DNA from: Halolacustris sp051744345 | GTDB taxonomy: Bacteria > Actinomycetota > Humimicrobiia > Humimicrobiales > Humimicrobiaceae | DNA: 22,251 nt | Assembly (NCBI GenBank): GCA_051744345.1 | Contig: JBNJCW010000030.1 | Span: 1 to 22,251, forward strand | Direction of reading: 5' to 3' | Part shown: in pieces, positions 14,423 to 22,251 of the stretch | Layout of the letters: every line of letters begins with the position of its first letter | Position numbering within the stretch: the first letter of the stretch is position 1 | The notes under the pieces: generated by a model | Told to the model about the DNA's origin: nothing | Databases searched by the model: none | What the model saw: only the letters and a program-made list of their open reading frames with translations | Made by a program: the position numbers and the translations under genes

Positions 14423-15436
14423 ATGGGCAAAGCAAACATATATATAATCGCCAGGGAGGCAGGAGTGTCTGTGGCTACCGTTTCCAGGGTTTTTAACCGG
14501 AGCTCTGTGGTAAAAGAGTCAACCTGTAAAAAGGTTCTGGAGGTATGTAGGAGGTATAATTACCAGCCTTCCAGAGTGGCCAGCGCGATAACCACCAAGA
14601 AAACAAAATCGGTGGGGATAATAGTACCCAGCTTAAAAGAGCCCCCGTTTATTGAGCTTATAGGGGGAGCAGAGTATATACTTTATAAAAATGGGTACTG
14701 CCTGTCTGTTTTTAATGCCAGGCAGAATATTGAAAGGCAGCTGGAGATTGCCAATATTATTGATAACCGGATAATAGACGGGGTCATATTTTCCGGGGTT
14801 TACGGAAGGGACAAGGATAAGATATTCATTTCGGAGATGCTTAAGAGGAATATACCCTGTATTATGGTTGACAGGATAATACCGGATATAGACATACCTT
14901 TGGTAGGTTCAAACGAATACCTGGGAGGAAAGATTGCTGCCCAGTTTCTGCTGGAATGCGGCCACAGGAAAATAGGCATAGTAACTTATGACAGGGAAGT
15001 ATATATATTTAACCAGCGGGTGGCAGGTTTTTTAAGCGTCCTGAAAGAAAAGGGTTTAAAAGAACAATTTATAATGGAAGTACCTCTTGAATTTTCAAAG
15101 GTGGAGGAGGCAATAAAAGGTTACAAGGATGAGCTTGTGGGCAATGATTCTACAGCGGTTTTTGGAACCTCTGATTCCATTGCCATATTCCTTATAAGCC
15201 TGTTTTTAGAAAACAGGCTCAAGGTACCCGATGACATATCGGTTATGGGTTATGATAACATGACTTACTCCCGGCTTATTTTCCCCCGGCTTACAACCAT
15301 ACACCATGACATGTTTGAACTGGGTAAGGTGGTAGCAACCAACCTTCTCTACCGGCTGGAGCATGGCTCTTATCTAAACGACAAACAAATAATAGACCCA
15401 AAAATTTGCATTAGAGACTCGGTTAAAAAAATATAG
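14423..15436 (+). CDS. LacI-family transcriptional regulator 2
   Basis: A 337-residue LacI/GalR regulator from the ATG at 14423. That start is preferred to the in-frame TTG at 14417 because AGG at 14414-14416 is correctly spaced and the N-terminus then aligns with regulator 1. The recognition helix SVATVSRVFN (16-25) has V17, A18, R22. Bacillus CcpA has Met-Ala-Arg at these positions and binds TGTAA half-sites, and TGTAA is exactly the half-site in the operators at 7657 and 14389. The hinge residue that wedges into the operator centre is Ile (ASAI) rather than Leu, and the operators lack the usual central CG. It probably represses itself and the importer and responds to a sugar or sugar phosphate of the region C pathway (inference). 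The region of strongest similarity to regulator 1 is the DNA-binding domain. Confidence 0.92.
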   Translation: MGKANIYIIAREAGVSVATVSRVFNRSSVVKESTCKKVLEVCRRYNYQPSRVASAITTKKTKSVGIIVPSLKEPPFIELIGGAEYILYKNGYCLSVFNARQNIERQLEIANIIDNRIIDGVIFSGVYGRDKDKIFISEMLKRNIPCIMVDRIIPDIDIPLVGSNEYLGGKIAAQFLLECGHRKIGIVTYDREVYIFNQRVAGFLSVLKEKGLKEQFIMEVPLEFSKVEEAIKGYKDELVGNDSTAVFGTSDSIAIFLISLFLENRLKVPDDISVMGYDNMTYSRLIFPRLTTIHHDMFELGKVVATNLLYRLEHGSYLNDKQIIDPKICIRDSVKKI

Positions 15437-15477
15437 TATGTTATTATCATAAAGACCAGCATAGAGGGATGATGGAA

Positions 15478-16761
15478 ATGAATTCCAGGGAAAAATTTTT
15501 AGAAACCATGAAATTTAATACAGCTGCCCCTGCAAATAAATGGGAGTTTGGCATATGGGGCGCTACCATAGAGAGGTGGTATGGTGAAGGGCTTAAGCAA
15601 AAACATTATCCGGTGGTACCCACCAATACAGCAAATACCACTGCATCACTGTATACGCCTGTATGGACCTACCAATGGGCAAATTCAAAGACCAGCTTTG
15701 AAAAGGTTTACCGGCAGCCGGAGAGAAAGATAGGACTGCCCAAGGGGATTGCGGCCATGACCGGCGGGCTTTACTGGCCGACGCAGGGTTTCCCGCTGGA
15801 CAGGGATATATCTGACTGCTTTGGTTTTGATAAGCCACAGACACTGGTGAATGTGGAACAGTTTGTATACCCCCATTTTAAGGTACAGGTGGTAAAGGAA
15901 GACGAACAGTATATAGACTATATTGATATAGACGGAGGAACCAGGAGGTTTTCCAAGTCCCAGCAGGTCCTTCCCGGGGGGCTTGATTGGATTATAAAAG
16001 GGTGGGATTCATGGAATAGCCTCAAAGAGGAAAGGTTTAGCCTGGATAATATAAGGGAGAGGTTTCCTCCTAACTGGGATGAGCTGGCAGCTGAATACAG
16101 AAACAGGGATTATCCCCTGGCGGTAGGGGGCTACCCAAACGGTCTTTTTGGCAGCCTTACCCATCTGATAGGCTATGAGAACCTGTTTATGTTCTACTAT
16201 GACCAGCCAGAGCTTATAAAAGACATTCTGGAACGACTGACCGATGTATGGATTGCGGTCTGGGAAGAGGTTATCGAAGACGTGGATATAGACCTGGGGA
16301 ATTTATGGGAAGATGTTTCTTCAGGCAAAGGCTCAATGATTTCCCCCAGGGTTTTTAAGGAATTTCTGTCTCCCTACTACCGTAAGCTGGTGGATTTCCT
16401 AAACAGCAAGGGGGTAGAAATCATAATGGTGGATACCGACGGTGACTGCAATGAGCTCATACCCCTGTTCATGGAAGCGGGGATTACCGGGCTTTACCCC
16501 ATGGAGGTAAGTGCAGGCATGGATGTAGTGGCAGCCAGAAAGAAATACCCCGAGCTCCAGATTATGGGAGGTATACCCAAGTCCAGGATAGCGCTGGGGA
16601 CAGATGAGATAGACCGGTTCCTTGAGCCTGTAGAGTGGCTTCTTTCCCAGGGGGGCTACATCCCCTTTGGGGATCACTTTGTGCCTCCGGAGGTACCCTG
16701 GAATGAATTCAAATACTACCGGGAAAAATTGAATAGAATGATTGATAATGCTGCTAAATAA
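15478..16761 (+). CDS. Uroporphyrinogen-decarboxylase-fold family protein in a sugar operon
   Basis: A 427-residue protein (430 if the ATG at 15469 is used). It starts MNSREKFLETM, the typical opening of UroD-superfamily proteins, and runs through FGSLTHLIGYENLFMFYYDQPELIKD to GKGSMISPRVFKEFLSPYYRK and a late MGGIPKSRIALG segment. This is the TIM-barrel layout of UroD and the corrinoid methyltransferase MtaA group. The length exceeds HemE (about 350) and no heme genes are nearby, so a heme role is unlikely. Related UroD-like genes are often found in sugar and aromatic catabolic clusters without known function. The ATG at 15478 is chosen because agaggg at 15463-15468 is then 9 nt away; earlier ATGs are too close. 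The reaction is unknown. Confidence 0.8.
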   Translation: MNSREKFLETMKFNTAAPANKWEFGIWGATIERWYGEGLKQKHYPVVPTNTANTTASLYTPVWTYQWANSKTSFEKVYRQPERKIGLPKGIAAMTGGLYWPTQGFPLDRDISDCFGFDKPQTLVNVEQFVYPHFKVQVVKEDEQYIDYIDIDGGTRRFSKSQQVLPGGLDWIIKGWDSWNSLKEERFSLDNIRERFPPNWDELAAEYRNRDYPLAVGGYPNGLFGSLTHLIGYENLFMFYYDQPELIKDILERLTDVWIAVWEEVIEDVDIDLGNLWEDVSSGKGSMISPRVFKEFLSPYYRKLVDFLNSKGVEIIMVDTDGDCNELIPLFMEAGITGLYPMEVSAGMDVVAARKKYPELQIMGGIPKSRIALGTDEIDRFLEPVEWLLSQGGYIPFGDHFVPPEVPWNEFKYYREKLNRMIDNAAK

Positions 16762-16776
16762 CGGAAAGGATAGGAT

Positions 16777-18003
16777 ATGGCTAAAAAAGTAAAAGAATTT
16801 ACCAAAAAATCTCTGGACACCTATAACGGCCTGCTGCATTTAGCTCCCTGCTGGGTGCCAAGGGCATTCTGCATACCGGGCAGAAGGCTAAAGCTTCACC
16901 CGGATGACCTGTTTGCACTGGGAACAAAAAGGGGCGGAATTGATGAGAGGTGGTTCTCTTCCACCTGCCCTGCGGACAACGGACCCGGAACCCCTGAAGA
17001 CGAGGGCTTAAGCTATGCGGTCTGCGGGGAGGACAAGGTGCTCCTAAAAGATATAATCGAAGAAGAGGGACAGGAAATACTGGGAGAGAAGGTCATGGAA
17101 AAGTGGGGCGGACTTAAGGTATTTTCCAAGTTTTTTGATAATATGGATGCCCTTCCCCACCATATACACTTAAGGGAAGAGCATGCCGGCAATGTGGGAA
17201 TGGAAGGAAAGCCGGAGTCCTATTATTTTCCTCCCCAGGTTAATTTTACAGAAAACAATTTCCCCTATACCTTTTTTGGACTGGAGCCGGGGACTACCAA
17301 GGAGCAGGTAAGGCAGTGCCTGATTGACTTTGAGAAGGGGGATAATAAAATTACCAACCTTTCCAAGGCCTACAGGCTGGAGCTGGGCACAGGCTGGCTG
17401 CTTCCTCCGGGCATACTGCATGCCCCGGGCTCGCTATGCTCTTTTGAGGTACAGTGGGCTTCAGATGTTTACGGGATGTTCCAGTCGGTTACGGCGAACA
17501 AGCCGGTGGACCGTTCCCTTTTAACCAAGGATGTTCCCCAAAAACATAAGGATGACCTGGACTATATCATGGATATCATAGACTGGGACCTGAATGTCCT
17601 TCCTAATTTTAAGGAAAGGTTTTACCTGGAGCCTATAGAAATAGGGGACACCAAGAACAAGGGATACCAGGAGAGATGGATAATATTTGGGAAAATAAAC
17701 GGTAAGGAAATGTTCAGCTCCAAGGAGCTTGCCGTCTATCCTGGAAGCCAGGCATTTATAAAGGATTCAGGGGCTTACGGCATTATTGCCATACAGGGCC
17801 ACGGCACTATAAACGGAATAGACATACAGACTCCTGCCATGATAAGGTTTGGGGATATAACCAGGGATGAATTTTTTATTCCATATGAGACAGCCGCTAA
17901 CGGGGTTACAGTGGTAAATACGGGGCATGAGCCTCTGGTTATACTGAAATTCTTTGGCCCGGACTGCAATCCTGAGATGCCTGATATTGGCAAAAAACAG
18001 TAG
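16777..18003 (+). CDS. ManA-like cupin protein (type I mannose-6-phosphate isomerase-like)
   Basis: A 408-residue two-part protein. It contains a metal-site pattern recalling type I phosphomannose isomerase: H129 and H131 (PHHIHLREEHAG, in place of QVHP), E147 (GKPESYYF, in place of GKTEMWY) and H215 (LPPGILHAPG, in place of PAGTVHAI). A second barrel-like segment from about 285 to 395 ends VTVVNTGHEPLVILKF. Overall similarity to true ManA appears low, so the substrate is open: a sugar, sugar phosphate or acyclic polyol. It starts 15 nt after the UroD-like gene and ends 8 nt before the TIM-barrel gene, so the three are one unit. A sugar isomerase working beside the TIM-barrel enzyme is the simplest reading. 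Confidence 0.68.
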   Translation: MAKKVKEFTKKSLDTYNGLLHLAPCWVPRAFCIPGRRLKLHPDDLFALGTKRGGIDERWFSSTCPADNGPGTPEDEGLSYAVCGEDKVLLKDIIEEEGQEILGEKVMEKWGGLKVFSKFFDNMDALPHHIHLREEHAGNVGMEGKPESYYFPPQVNFTENNFPYTFFGLEPGTTKEQVRQCLIDFEKGDNKITNLSKAYRLELGTGWLLPPGILHAPGSLCSFEVQWASDVYGMFQSVTANKPVDRSLLTKDVPQKHKDDLDYIMDIIDWDLNVLPNFKERFYLEPIEIGDTKNKGYQERWIIFGKINGKEMFSSKELAVYPGSQAFIKDSGAYGIIAIQGHGTINGIDIQTPAMIRFGDITRDEFFIPYETAANGVTVVNTGHEPLVILKFFGPDCNPEMPDIGKKQ

Positions 18004-18011
18004 GGGGTGCT

Positions 18012-18962
18012 ATGAAGCTTCAAAACTATGAGATGAAAAACCAAGAGATAAAGGAAAAATTTCTAGAGCTTAAAAAAAACAGTCCGGACAGCCTTAAAAA
18101 CAGGCTCAAGCTTTCCTGGTCCAACTGGGGTTTCGGCATGGAAACCTTAGAAAATTCTGCAGAAAGGCTCAAAAAACACGGCATAAAATATATTGAGCTG
18201 CACGGCAACCGCTACGGGGCCGATCTTGGTTATGATGCCAAGGAGGTAAACAGGATCCTCTCATCATACGGGATAAAGGTCGGCGGCATCTGCGGAATGT
18301 TTTCTGCTGAAAATGACCTGTCTTCCAACAGCCCGGCAACCAGGCAGAGGGCTATAGATTACATAAAAAGGAATGTAGAGCTGGGGAACCTGACCGGGGC
18401 CAAATATTTTCTGGTAGTGCCGGGAGCGGTAGGCAGGCCTGCTCCCTATGATGATATGGAATTCTACCGTTCAGTGGAAACTTTAAAAACTGTCTCCAAT
18501 GTTTTTGCAGAAACCGATATAAGAGGTGCAGTAGAACCCATAAGGAGTGCAGAGGTAAGCTTCTGCCACACTTTTGCCGATGCCAAGCGATATATAGGGG
18601 AGATAGCAAGCGAAGGCATCCAGCATATAAACGGCGATGTTTACCATATGCTGGTAGAGGAATCCCATATTGGTCAGGCTATAGTTGATGCAGGGAAAAT
18701 GCTTACCAACCTTCACATGGCAGATACCAACCGCGACGCCCTGGGGGGAGGTTCTCTTGACCTGGATACCATAATAATGGCCCTTTATGTTACAGGCTTT
18801 AATAATGATGAGGCAGCTTTTGTTACTCCCGAGCCCCTGGGGCCCGGCGGTGATCCCTATCCTGCCATGTACGGCAGGCCGGATGCAGAGAGGCTGGAAA
18901 AGCTGGTGGGATCTACTGCCAGGTATTTCAGGGAGAGGGAGCAGGAAGTATTAAATATGTAA
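18012..18962 (+). CDS. Xylose-isomerase-like TIM-barrel sugar isomerase/epimerase
   Basis: A 316-residue cytoplasmic AP-endonuclease-2/xylose-isomerase-like barrel. The four metal ligands of D-tagatose 3-epimerase-type enzymes can be placed as E175 (AVEPIR), D209 (NGDVYHM), H235 (NLHMADTNR) and E274 (TPEPLG). The family interconverts ketoses or aldose-ketose pairs. An N-terminal extension of about 30 charged residues precedes the first strand (LKLSWSNWG). The start is supported by a gggggtg ribosome-binding site. It lies 23 nt before araB. A ketose 3-epimerase feeding a second sugar into L-ribulose is a plausible job (inference). Hydroxypyruvate isomerase or inosose dehydratase relatives are alternatives. 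Confidence 0.82.
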   Translation: MKLQNYEMKNQEIKEKFLELKKNSPDSLKNRLKLSWSNWGFGMETLENSAERLKKHGIKYIELHGNRYGADLGYDAKEVNRILSSYGIKVGGICGMFSAENDLSSNSPATRQRAIDYIKRNVELGNLTGAKYFLVVPGAVGRPAPYDDMEFYRSVETLKTVSNVFAETDIRGAVEPIRSAEVSFCHTFADAKRYIGEIASEGIQHINGDVYHMLVEESHIGQAIVDAGKMLTNLHMADTNRDALGGGSLDLDTIIMALYVTGFNNDEAAFVTPEPLGPGGDPYPAMYGRPDAERLEKLVGSTARYFREREQEVLNM

Positions 18963-18985
18963 ACAATCCATGGAAGGGGATTGAT

Positions 18986-20644
18986 ATGGCCGAGGATAAG
19001 TATGTTTTAGGCATAGATTTCGGTACGGATTCGGTTAGGACAGTGGTGGTGGATGCAGTAAGCGGAAGAGAGGTGGCCACCCATGTCTCCTATTACCGCA
19101 GGTGGTCTGAGGCAAAGTACTGCAATCCGGAGAAAAACCAGTTCAGGCAGCACCCCCTTGACCATATGGAATCGCTTACCCAATCGGTGAGGGAAGCCAT
19201 AAATAAAGCAGGGGAAGGCACCGCAGGCAAAGTCATTGCCATAGGCATAGATACCACCGGCTCTACCCCTGCACCGGTGGATGAAGATGGAAACGTCCTG
19301 GCACTGCTGGATGATTTTAAGGATAACCCCAATGCCATGTTTGTGCTGTGGAAGGACCATACCGCGGTAAAAGAGGCCGAAGAAATAAACAGGGCTGCTA
19401 AAAGCTGGCCGGGCACAGATTATACCAAATACGAGGGCGGGGTGTACTCTACCGAGTGGTTCTGGTCAAAGATACTCCATATCTTGAGGGAGGATGAAAA
19501 GGTAAGGGAAGCTGCTTACTCATGGGTTGAGCATGCGGACTGGGTTCCGGCGCTTTTAACCGGAAACATAAAACCAAAAAATATTAAACGCTCAAGGTGT
19601 GCTGCGGGGCATAAGGCAATGTGGCATGCCGAATGGGGAGGCCTGCCGCCCGAGGATTTTCTGGCAGGCATAGATCCGCTTCTATCCGGGTTAAGGGAGA
19701 GGCTTTTTGCAGATACCTATACCTCGGATAAGAAGGCGGGAAACCTGGACCCCGAATGGGCTAAAAGGCTTGGCCTTCCGGAAGGCATAGCGGTAGCAGT
19801 AGGCGCTTTTGATGCCCATATGGGAGCGGTTGGGGCAGAGATTAAAGAAAAGACTTTTGTAAAAATTCTGGGCACTTCCTGCTGTGATATTGCGGTTGCC
19901 CGAAGCGAAGCGGCCAGGGATAAGCTGGTGGCCGGAATTTGCGGACAGGTAGACGGCTCGGTTGTTCCGGGGATGATAGGGCTTGAAGCCGGCCAGTCTT
20001 CATTTGGTGATGTTTATGCCTGGTTCAGGGATATCCTTTTCTGGCCGGTAGAAGAGCTCCTGGACCTGGATGAGGAAAAAAAACAGGACATCCTGGATAA
20101 TATAATACCGCGGCTTACCGAAGAAGCAAAGAAGTTAGAACCCTCCCAAACCGGGCTTCTTGCCCTGGACTGGCTTAACGGAAGAAGGACCCCTTATGCA
20201 GACCAGACGCTTAAGGGAGCCGTTATAGGGCTTACCCTGGGAACCACTGCCCCCAAAATTTTCAGGGCTTTGGTAGAAGCTACCGCTTTCGGTGCCCAGG
20301 CTATTGTGGAAAGGTTCAGGGATGAAGGCATAGAGATAGAAGATGTGGTAGGCATAGGGGGCATCAGCCAGAAATCACCGTTTGTAATGCAGGTACTGGC
20401 AGATGTTATGGACATGCCGGTAAAGGTTGCTGCCTCCGAGCAGGCTGTAGCCCTGGGAGCAGCCATGTTCGGGGCTGTGGCTGCAGGCCTGTATGGTGAT
20501 ATAGGACAGGCCCAGAAGAAGATGGGAAGCGGTTTTATGACCACTTACCAGCCGGACAGGAAAAGGGCAGAATTCTACAAAGGCCTGTATGAAAAATACC
20601 GCAAACTTGGGGATAGCTTAGAAGAACAATTGAGGGATATCTGA
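18986..20644 (+). CDS. araB: L-ribulokinase
   Basis: A 552-residue FGGY-family kinase, matching the usual ribulokinase length of about 560. The N-terminal phosphate-binding motif GIDFGTDSVRTVV starts at residue 9, the catalytic Asp276 is in GAFDAHMGAVG, the ATP-binding GTSCCD follows from 296, and the C-terminal domain has NGRRTPYAD and GGISQKSP. HPLDHMESL near residue 53 is characteristic of AraB rather than xylulokinase or glycerol kinase. It phosphorylates L-ribulose to L-ribulose 5-phosphate using ATP. Its TGA overlaps the araD ATG by one base (TGATG), so the two are translationally coupled. Identity is secure at family level and well supported by the adjacent araD. Confidence 0.93.
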   Translation: MAEDKYVLGIDFGTDSVRTVVVDAVSGREVATHVSYYRRWSEAKYCNPEKNQFRQHPLDHMESLTQSVREAINKAGEGTAGKVIAIGIDTTGSTPAPVDEDGNVLALLDDFKDNPNAMFVLWKDHTAVKEAEEINRAAKSWPGTDYTKYEGGVYSTEWFWSKILHILREDEKVREAAYSWVEHADWVPALLTGNIKPKNIKRSRCAAGHKAMWHAEWGGLPPEDFLAGIDPLLSGLRERLFADTYTSDKKAGNLDPEWAKRLGLPEGIAVAVGAFDAHMGAVGAEIKEKTFVKILGTSCCDIAVARSEAARDKLVAGICGQVDGSVVPGMIGLEAGQSSFGDVYAWFRDILFWPVEELLDLDEEKKQDILDNIIPRLTEEAKKLEPSQTGLLALDWLNGRRTPYADQTLKGAVIGLTLGTTAPKIFRALVEATAFGAQAIVERFRDEGIEIEDVVGIGGISQKSPFVMQVLADVMDMPVKVAASEQAVALGAAMFGAVAAGLYGDIGQAQKKMGSGFMTTYQPDRKRAEFYKGLYEKYRKLGDSLEEQLRDI

Positions 20645-21336
20645 TGCTGGAGAAACTTAAGCACAAGGTATATGAAGCAAACATGGAACTGGTTGAAAAA
20701 GGCCTGGTTATATATACCTTCGGCAATGTATCTGCCATTGACCGAAAGACAAATATTGTATGCATAAAACCCAGCGGTGTAAATTATCATAAAATGGACC
20801 CCGGGGACATGGTGCTGGTGGACCTGGAGGGCAGGGTGGTGGAAGGGGAGCTGAACCCTTCCTCGGATACCAAAACTCATATTGTACTGTACAAAAGCTT
20901 TCCTGAGATTGGGGCGGTTGCCCACACCCATTCCCGTTTTGCCACCGCCTGGGCCCAGGCCAGGAGGCCGCTTCTCTGCCTGGGTACCACCCATGCCGAT
21001 TATTTTTACGGCCAGGTCCCCTGTACCCGGGTTATATCCGACAGCCAGATAAAAAAAGACTATGAGCTGGAGACCGGAAATTTGATAGTAGAAGCCTTCA
21101 AAGATATTGACTACCGCCATATGAAAGCGGTACTGGTGGCCTGCCACGGTCCCTTTACCTGGGGAGAAGATGCAGCTGAAGCGGTATTTATAAGCTCAAT
21201 ACTGGAGGAAATAGCCCAGACCAATATATATTCCGCAGTCATTAACAGCGGTGTCCAAAACATAAAAAAAACCCTGCTGGACAAGCATTACTTGAGAAAA
21301 CATGGTCCCGGAGCCTACTACGGGCAGAAAAAATAA
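20644..21336 (+). CDS. araD: L-ribulose-5-phosphate 4-epimerase
   Basis: A 230-residue class II aldolase-fold epimerase, essentially the length of E. coli AraD (231). Key features are GNVS (27-30), the epimerase-type Asp75 in SSDTKTH, zinc ligands H94 and H96 (HTHSRFATAWA) and H168 (ACHGP), the AraD-specific TTHADYFYG block, and the terminal LLDKHYLRKHG. It converts L-ribulose 5-phosphate to D-xylulose 5-phosphate, feeding the pentose phosphate pathway. Asp75, where the class II aldolase at 3116 has Glu, distinguishes it from aldolases. Last gene of the region C operon. No clear terminator hairpin follows. Confidence 0.95.
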   Translation: MLEKLKHKVYEANMELVEKGLVIYTFGNVSAIDRKTNIVCIKPSGVNYHKMDPGDMVLVDLEGRVVEGELNPSSDTKTHIVLYKSFPEIGAVAHTHSRFATAWAQARRPLLCLGTTHADYFYGQVPCTRVISDSQIKKDYELETGNLIVEAFKDIDYRHMKAVLVACHGPFTWGEDAAEAVFISSILEEIAQTNIYSAVINSGVQNIKKTLLDKHYLRKHGPGAYYGQKK

Positions 21337-21393
21337 AAAGGCAGCTCTTCTATTCAATTATTTTCTATTATAGAATGATAACCATATTTATAT

Positions 21394-21399
21394 TATAAT
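21394..21399 (+). promoter_or_regulatory. Candidate -10 box upstream of the second binding-protein gene
   Basis: A perfect TATAAT 10 nt before the ATG at 21410. No good -35 box lies 16-18 bp upstream. The sequence just before it holds a small inverted repeat, TTCTA-TTA-TAGAA (21363-21375). If used, the transcript leader would be almost absent, fitting the missing Shine-Dalgarno sequence. Weak evidence in AT-rich DNA. Confidence 0.35.
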
Positions 21400-21409
21400 C
21401 TTTAGCGTT

Positions 21410-22251
21410 ATGTATGCTTGGAAACAAAAAAAGTACTTTATATTTTTAGCAATGCTGTGCATTTTGCTGACGGCAGGATTTTCTTCATGCAGGCTGCTGG
21501 AACAGGAGGCAGAGGAGGCTCCAGGCTTGCAGCAGCCGGAAGCTGAAACAGAAGAAGGCTTGCCAATAGATATCGACAGCCCCGCCAGCACAAAAATAGA
21601 GCTCTGGGATTATATGGAAGCAAAGGAGAGGCTGGCATTAATGGACTCGGTGGAAGAATTCAGCAGCCAGAATCCGGGAGTGGATATCGAGGTAAGGCAT
21701 ATCAGGAGCCAGGAAGAGCTGCTGGACCAGTTTGAGGCTGCAAGCCTTGCGGGCTCTGGCCCCGAGGTGGCAATTGTTGACCTGATATCCGTGCAGCGCA
21801 TGGCAGAGAGCAATGTTATAAAAGAGATAACCGATGTGGAATACAGCATTTTTTTAGAAGGACTGGCAGAGATTTCGGGGTATAACGGCAAAAACTACAT
21901 AGTGCCTTTCAGGGCTACCGATTTCCTCCTTTTCTATTATAACCGGGATTATGCGGAGAATGCTTTCGGGGATTTTGAAGCAGTGGTTGAATACTGTCGG
22001 GAGGTAAATGATTTGGGGGAGCAGATTTATGGTTTTGGCTTAAACCTGGACCAGCCAGACTGGATAATCCCTTTTATAGGAGGGTATTCTACATGGATAA
22101 TAGACTATGCCAATTACTCTCTGAGCCTGGATACTTTAGCTATGGAAAAGACAATTGATTTCCTTCAAATGCTTTATGACCAGCAGGAGCCTTTGGTTCC
22201 CCAGGGTATAGGCTATGAGGAAATGGATGCAATGTTTAAGAACGGAAATAT
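21410..22251 (+). CDS. Family-1 ABC sugar-binding lipoprotein, 3' end outside the window
   Basis: An uninterrupted frame of at least 280 codons runs off the end of the window. The product begins MYAWKQKKYF, has a hydrophobic stretch and a degenerate lipobox FSSC with Cys27, then an acidic Gln/Glu/Pro linker to about residue 53. The mature domain starts TKIELWDYMEAKERLAL and continues with SVEEFSSQNPGVDIEV, AGSGPEVAIVDL and YIVPFRATDFLLFYYNRDY, the standard order of family-1 solute-binding proteins (maltose/oligosaccharide type). It belongs to a different importer class from the RbsB-type protein at 11337, so permeases of the MalF/MalG type are expected downstream. The ATG at 21410 is chosen for its basic N-terminus. 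No clear Shine-Dalgarno sequence. Confidence 0.86.
   Translation, partial: MYAWKQKKYFIFLAMLCILLTAGFSSCRLLEQEAEEAPGLQQPEAETEEGLPIDIDSPASTKIELWDYMEAKERLALMDSVEEFSSQNPGVDIEVRHIRSQEELLDQFEAASLAGSGPEVAIVDLISVQRMAESNVIKEITDVEYSIFLEGLAEISGYNGKNYIVPFRATDFLLFYYNRDYAENAFGDFEAVVEYCREVNDLGEQIYGFGLNLDQPDWIIPFIGGYSTWIIDYANYSLSLDTLAMEKTIDFLQMLYDQQEPLVPQGIGYEEMDAMFKNGN

Noticed and set aside
20575..21147. A 190-codon open frame on the minus strand across the araB/araD junction
   Set aside because: It is antisense to two strongly identified enzymes and shows no family features.

Overview
The window is a dense carbohydrate and sugar-acid catabolism locus. All recognised genes lie on the + strand. Composition looks mid-range in GC (not computed), with AGG frequent for Arg and ATA for Ile. 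Several genes start with GTG or TTG, and the two binding-protein lipoproteins carry acidic Glu/Pro linkers after the lipidation Cys. There are no rRNA, tRNA, CRISPR or recognisable transposase genes. The gene content suggests a saccharolytic, probably anaerobic bacterium, perhaps from an uncultured lineage. That assignment is weak and is not read from any marker gene.

Region A (1-7261) starts with a good promoter (TTGAAA-N17-TATAGT) overlapped by two abutting palindromes. The operon follows: SDR dehydrogenase, four-carbon-acid-sugar kinase, PdxA-family dehydrogenase, class II aldolase, cyclase-family metal hydrolase, two-cupin protein, LacI-family regulator 1 and a mutarotase-like protein. 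Kinase plus PdxA is the known D-threonate (or isomeric tetronate) route to dihydroxyacetone phosphate. The aldolase, cyclase and SDR could extend it to a related lactone or sugar acid. A 41-residue remnant of a DUF362-type gene follows at 7265-7390.

Region B (7391-12520) is a ribose/galactose-type ABC importer: a duplicated-domain ATPase, two permeases and a binding lipoprotein. It has its own promoter (7618-7646) with a LacI-type operator just downstream (7657-7670). It ends in a perfect 42-bp palindrome that probably terminates the operon. The ATPase gene and leader look more AT-rich than the flanks.

Region C (12521-21336) opens with about 400 bp of non-coding DNA that can form alternative hairpins. 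Then come a FucI/AraA-like sugar isomerase, LacI-family regulator 2 (with a near-identical operator at 14389-14402 in its own promoter), a uroporphyrinogen-decarboxylase-fold protein, a ManA-like cupin, a TIM-barrel sugar isomerase/epimerase, L-ribulokinase (araB) and L-ribulose-5-phosphate 4-epimerase (araD). Isomerase, AraB and AraD make a complete L-arabinose/L-ribulose route to D-xylulose 5-phosphate. The matching operators suggest regulator 2 controls both itself and the region B importer. The UroD-fold, ManA-like and TIM-barrel genes between isomerase and kinase have no place in textbook arabinose catabolism and are the most likely site of unexplained chemistry.

Region D (21337-22251) begins a family-1 ABC substrate-binding lipoprotein that runs off the window, probably the first gene of a second sugar importer.
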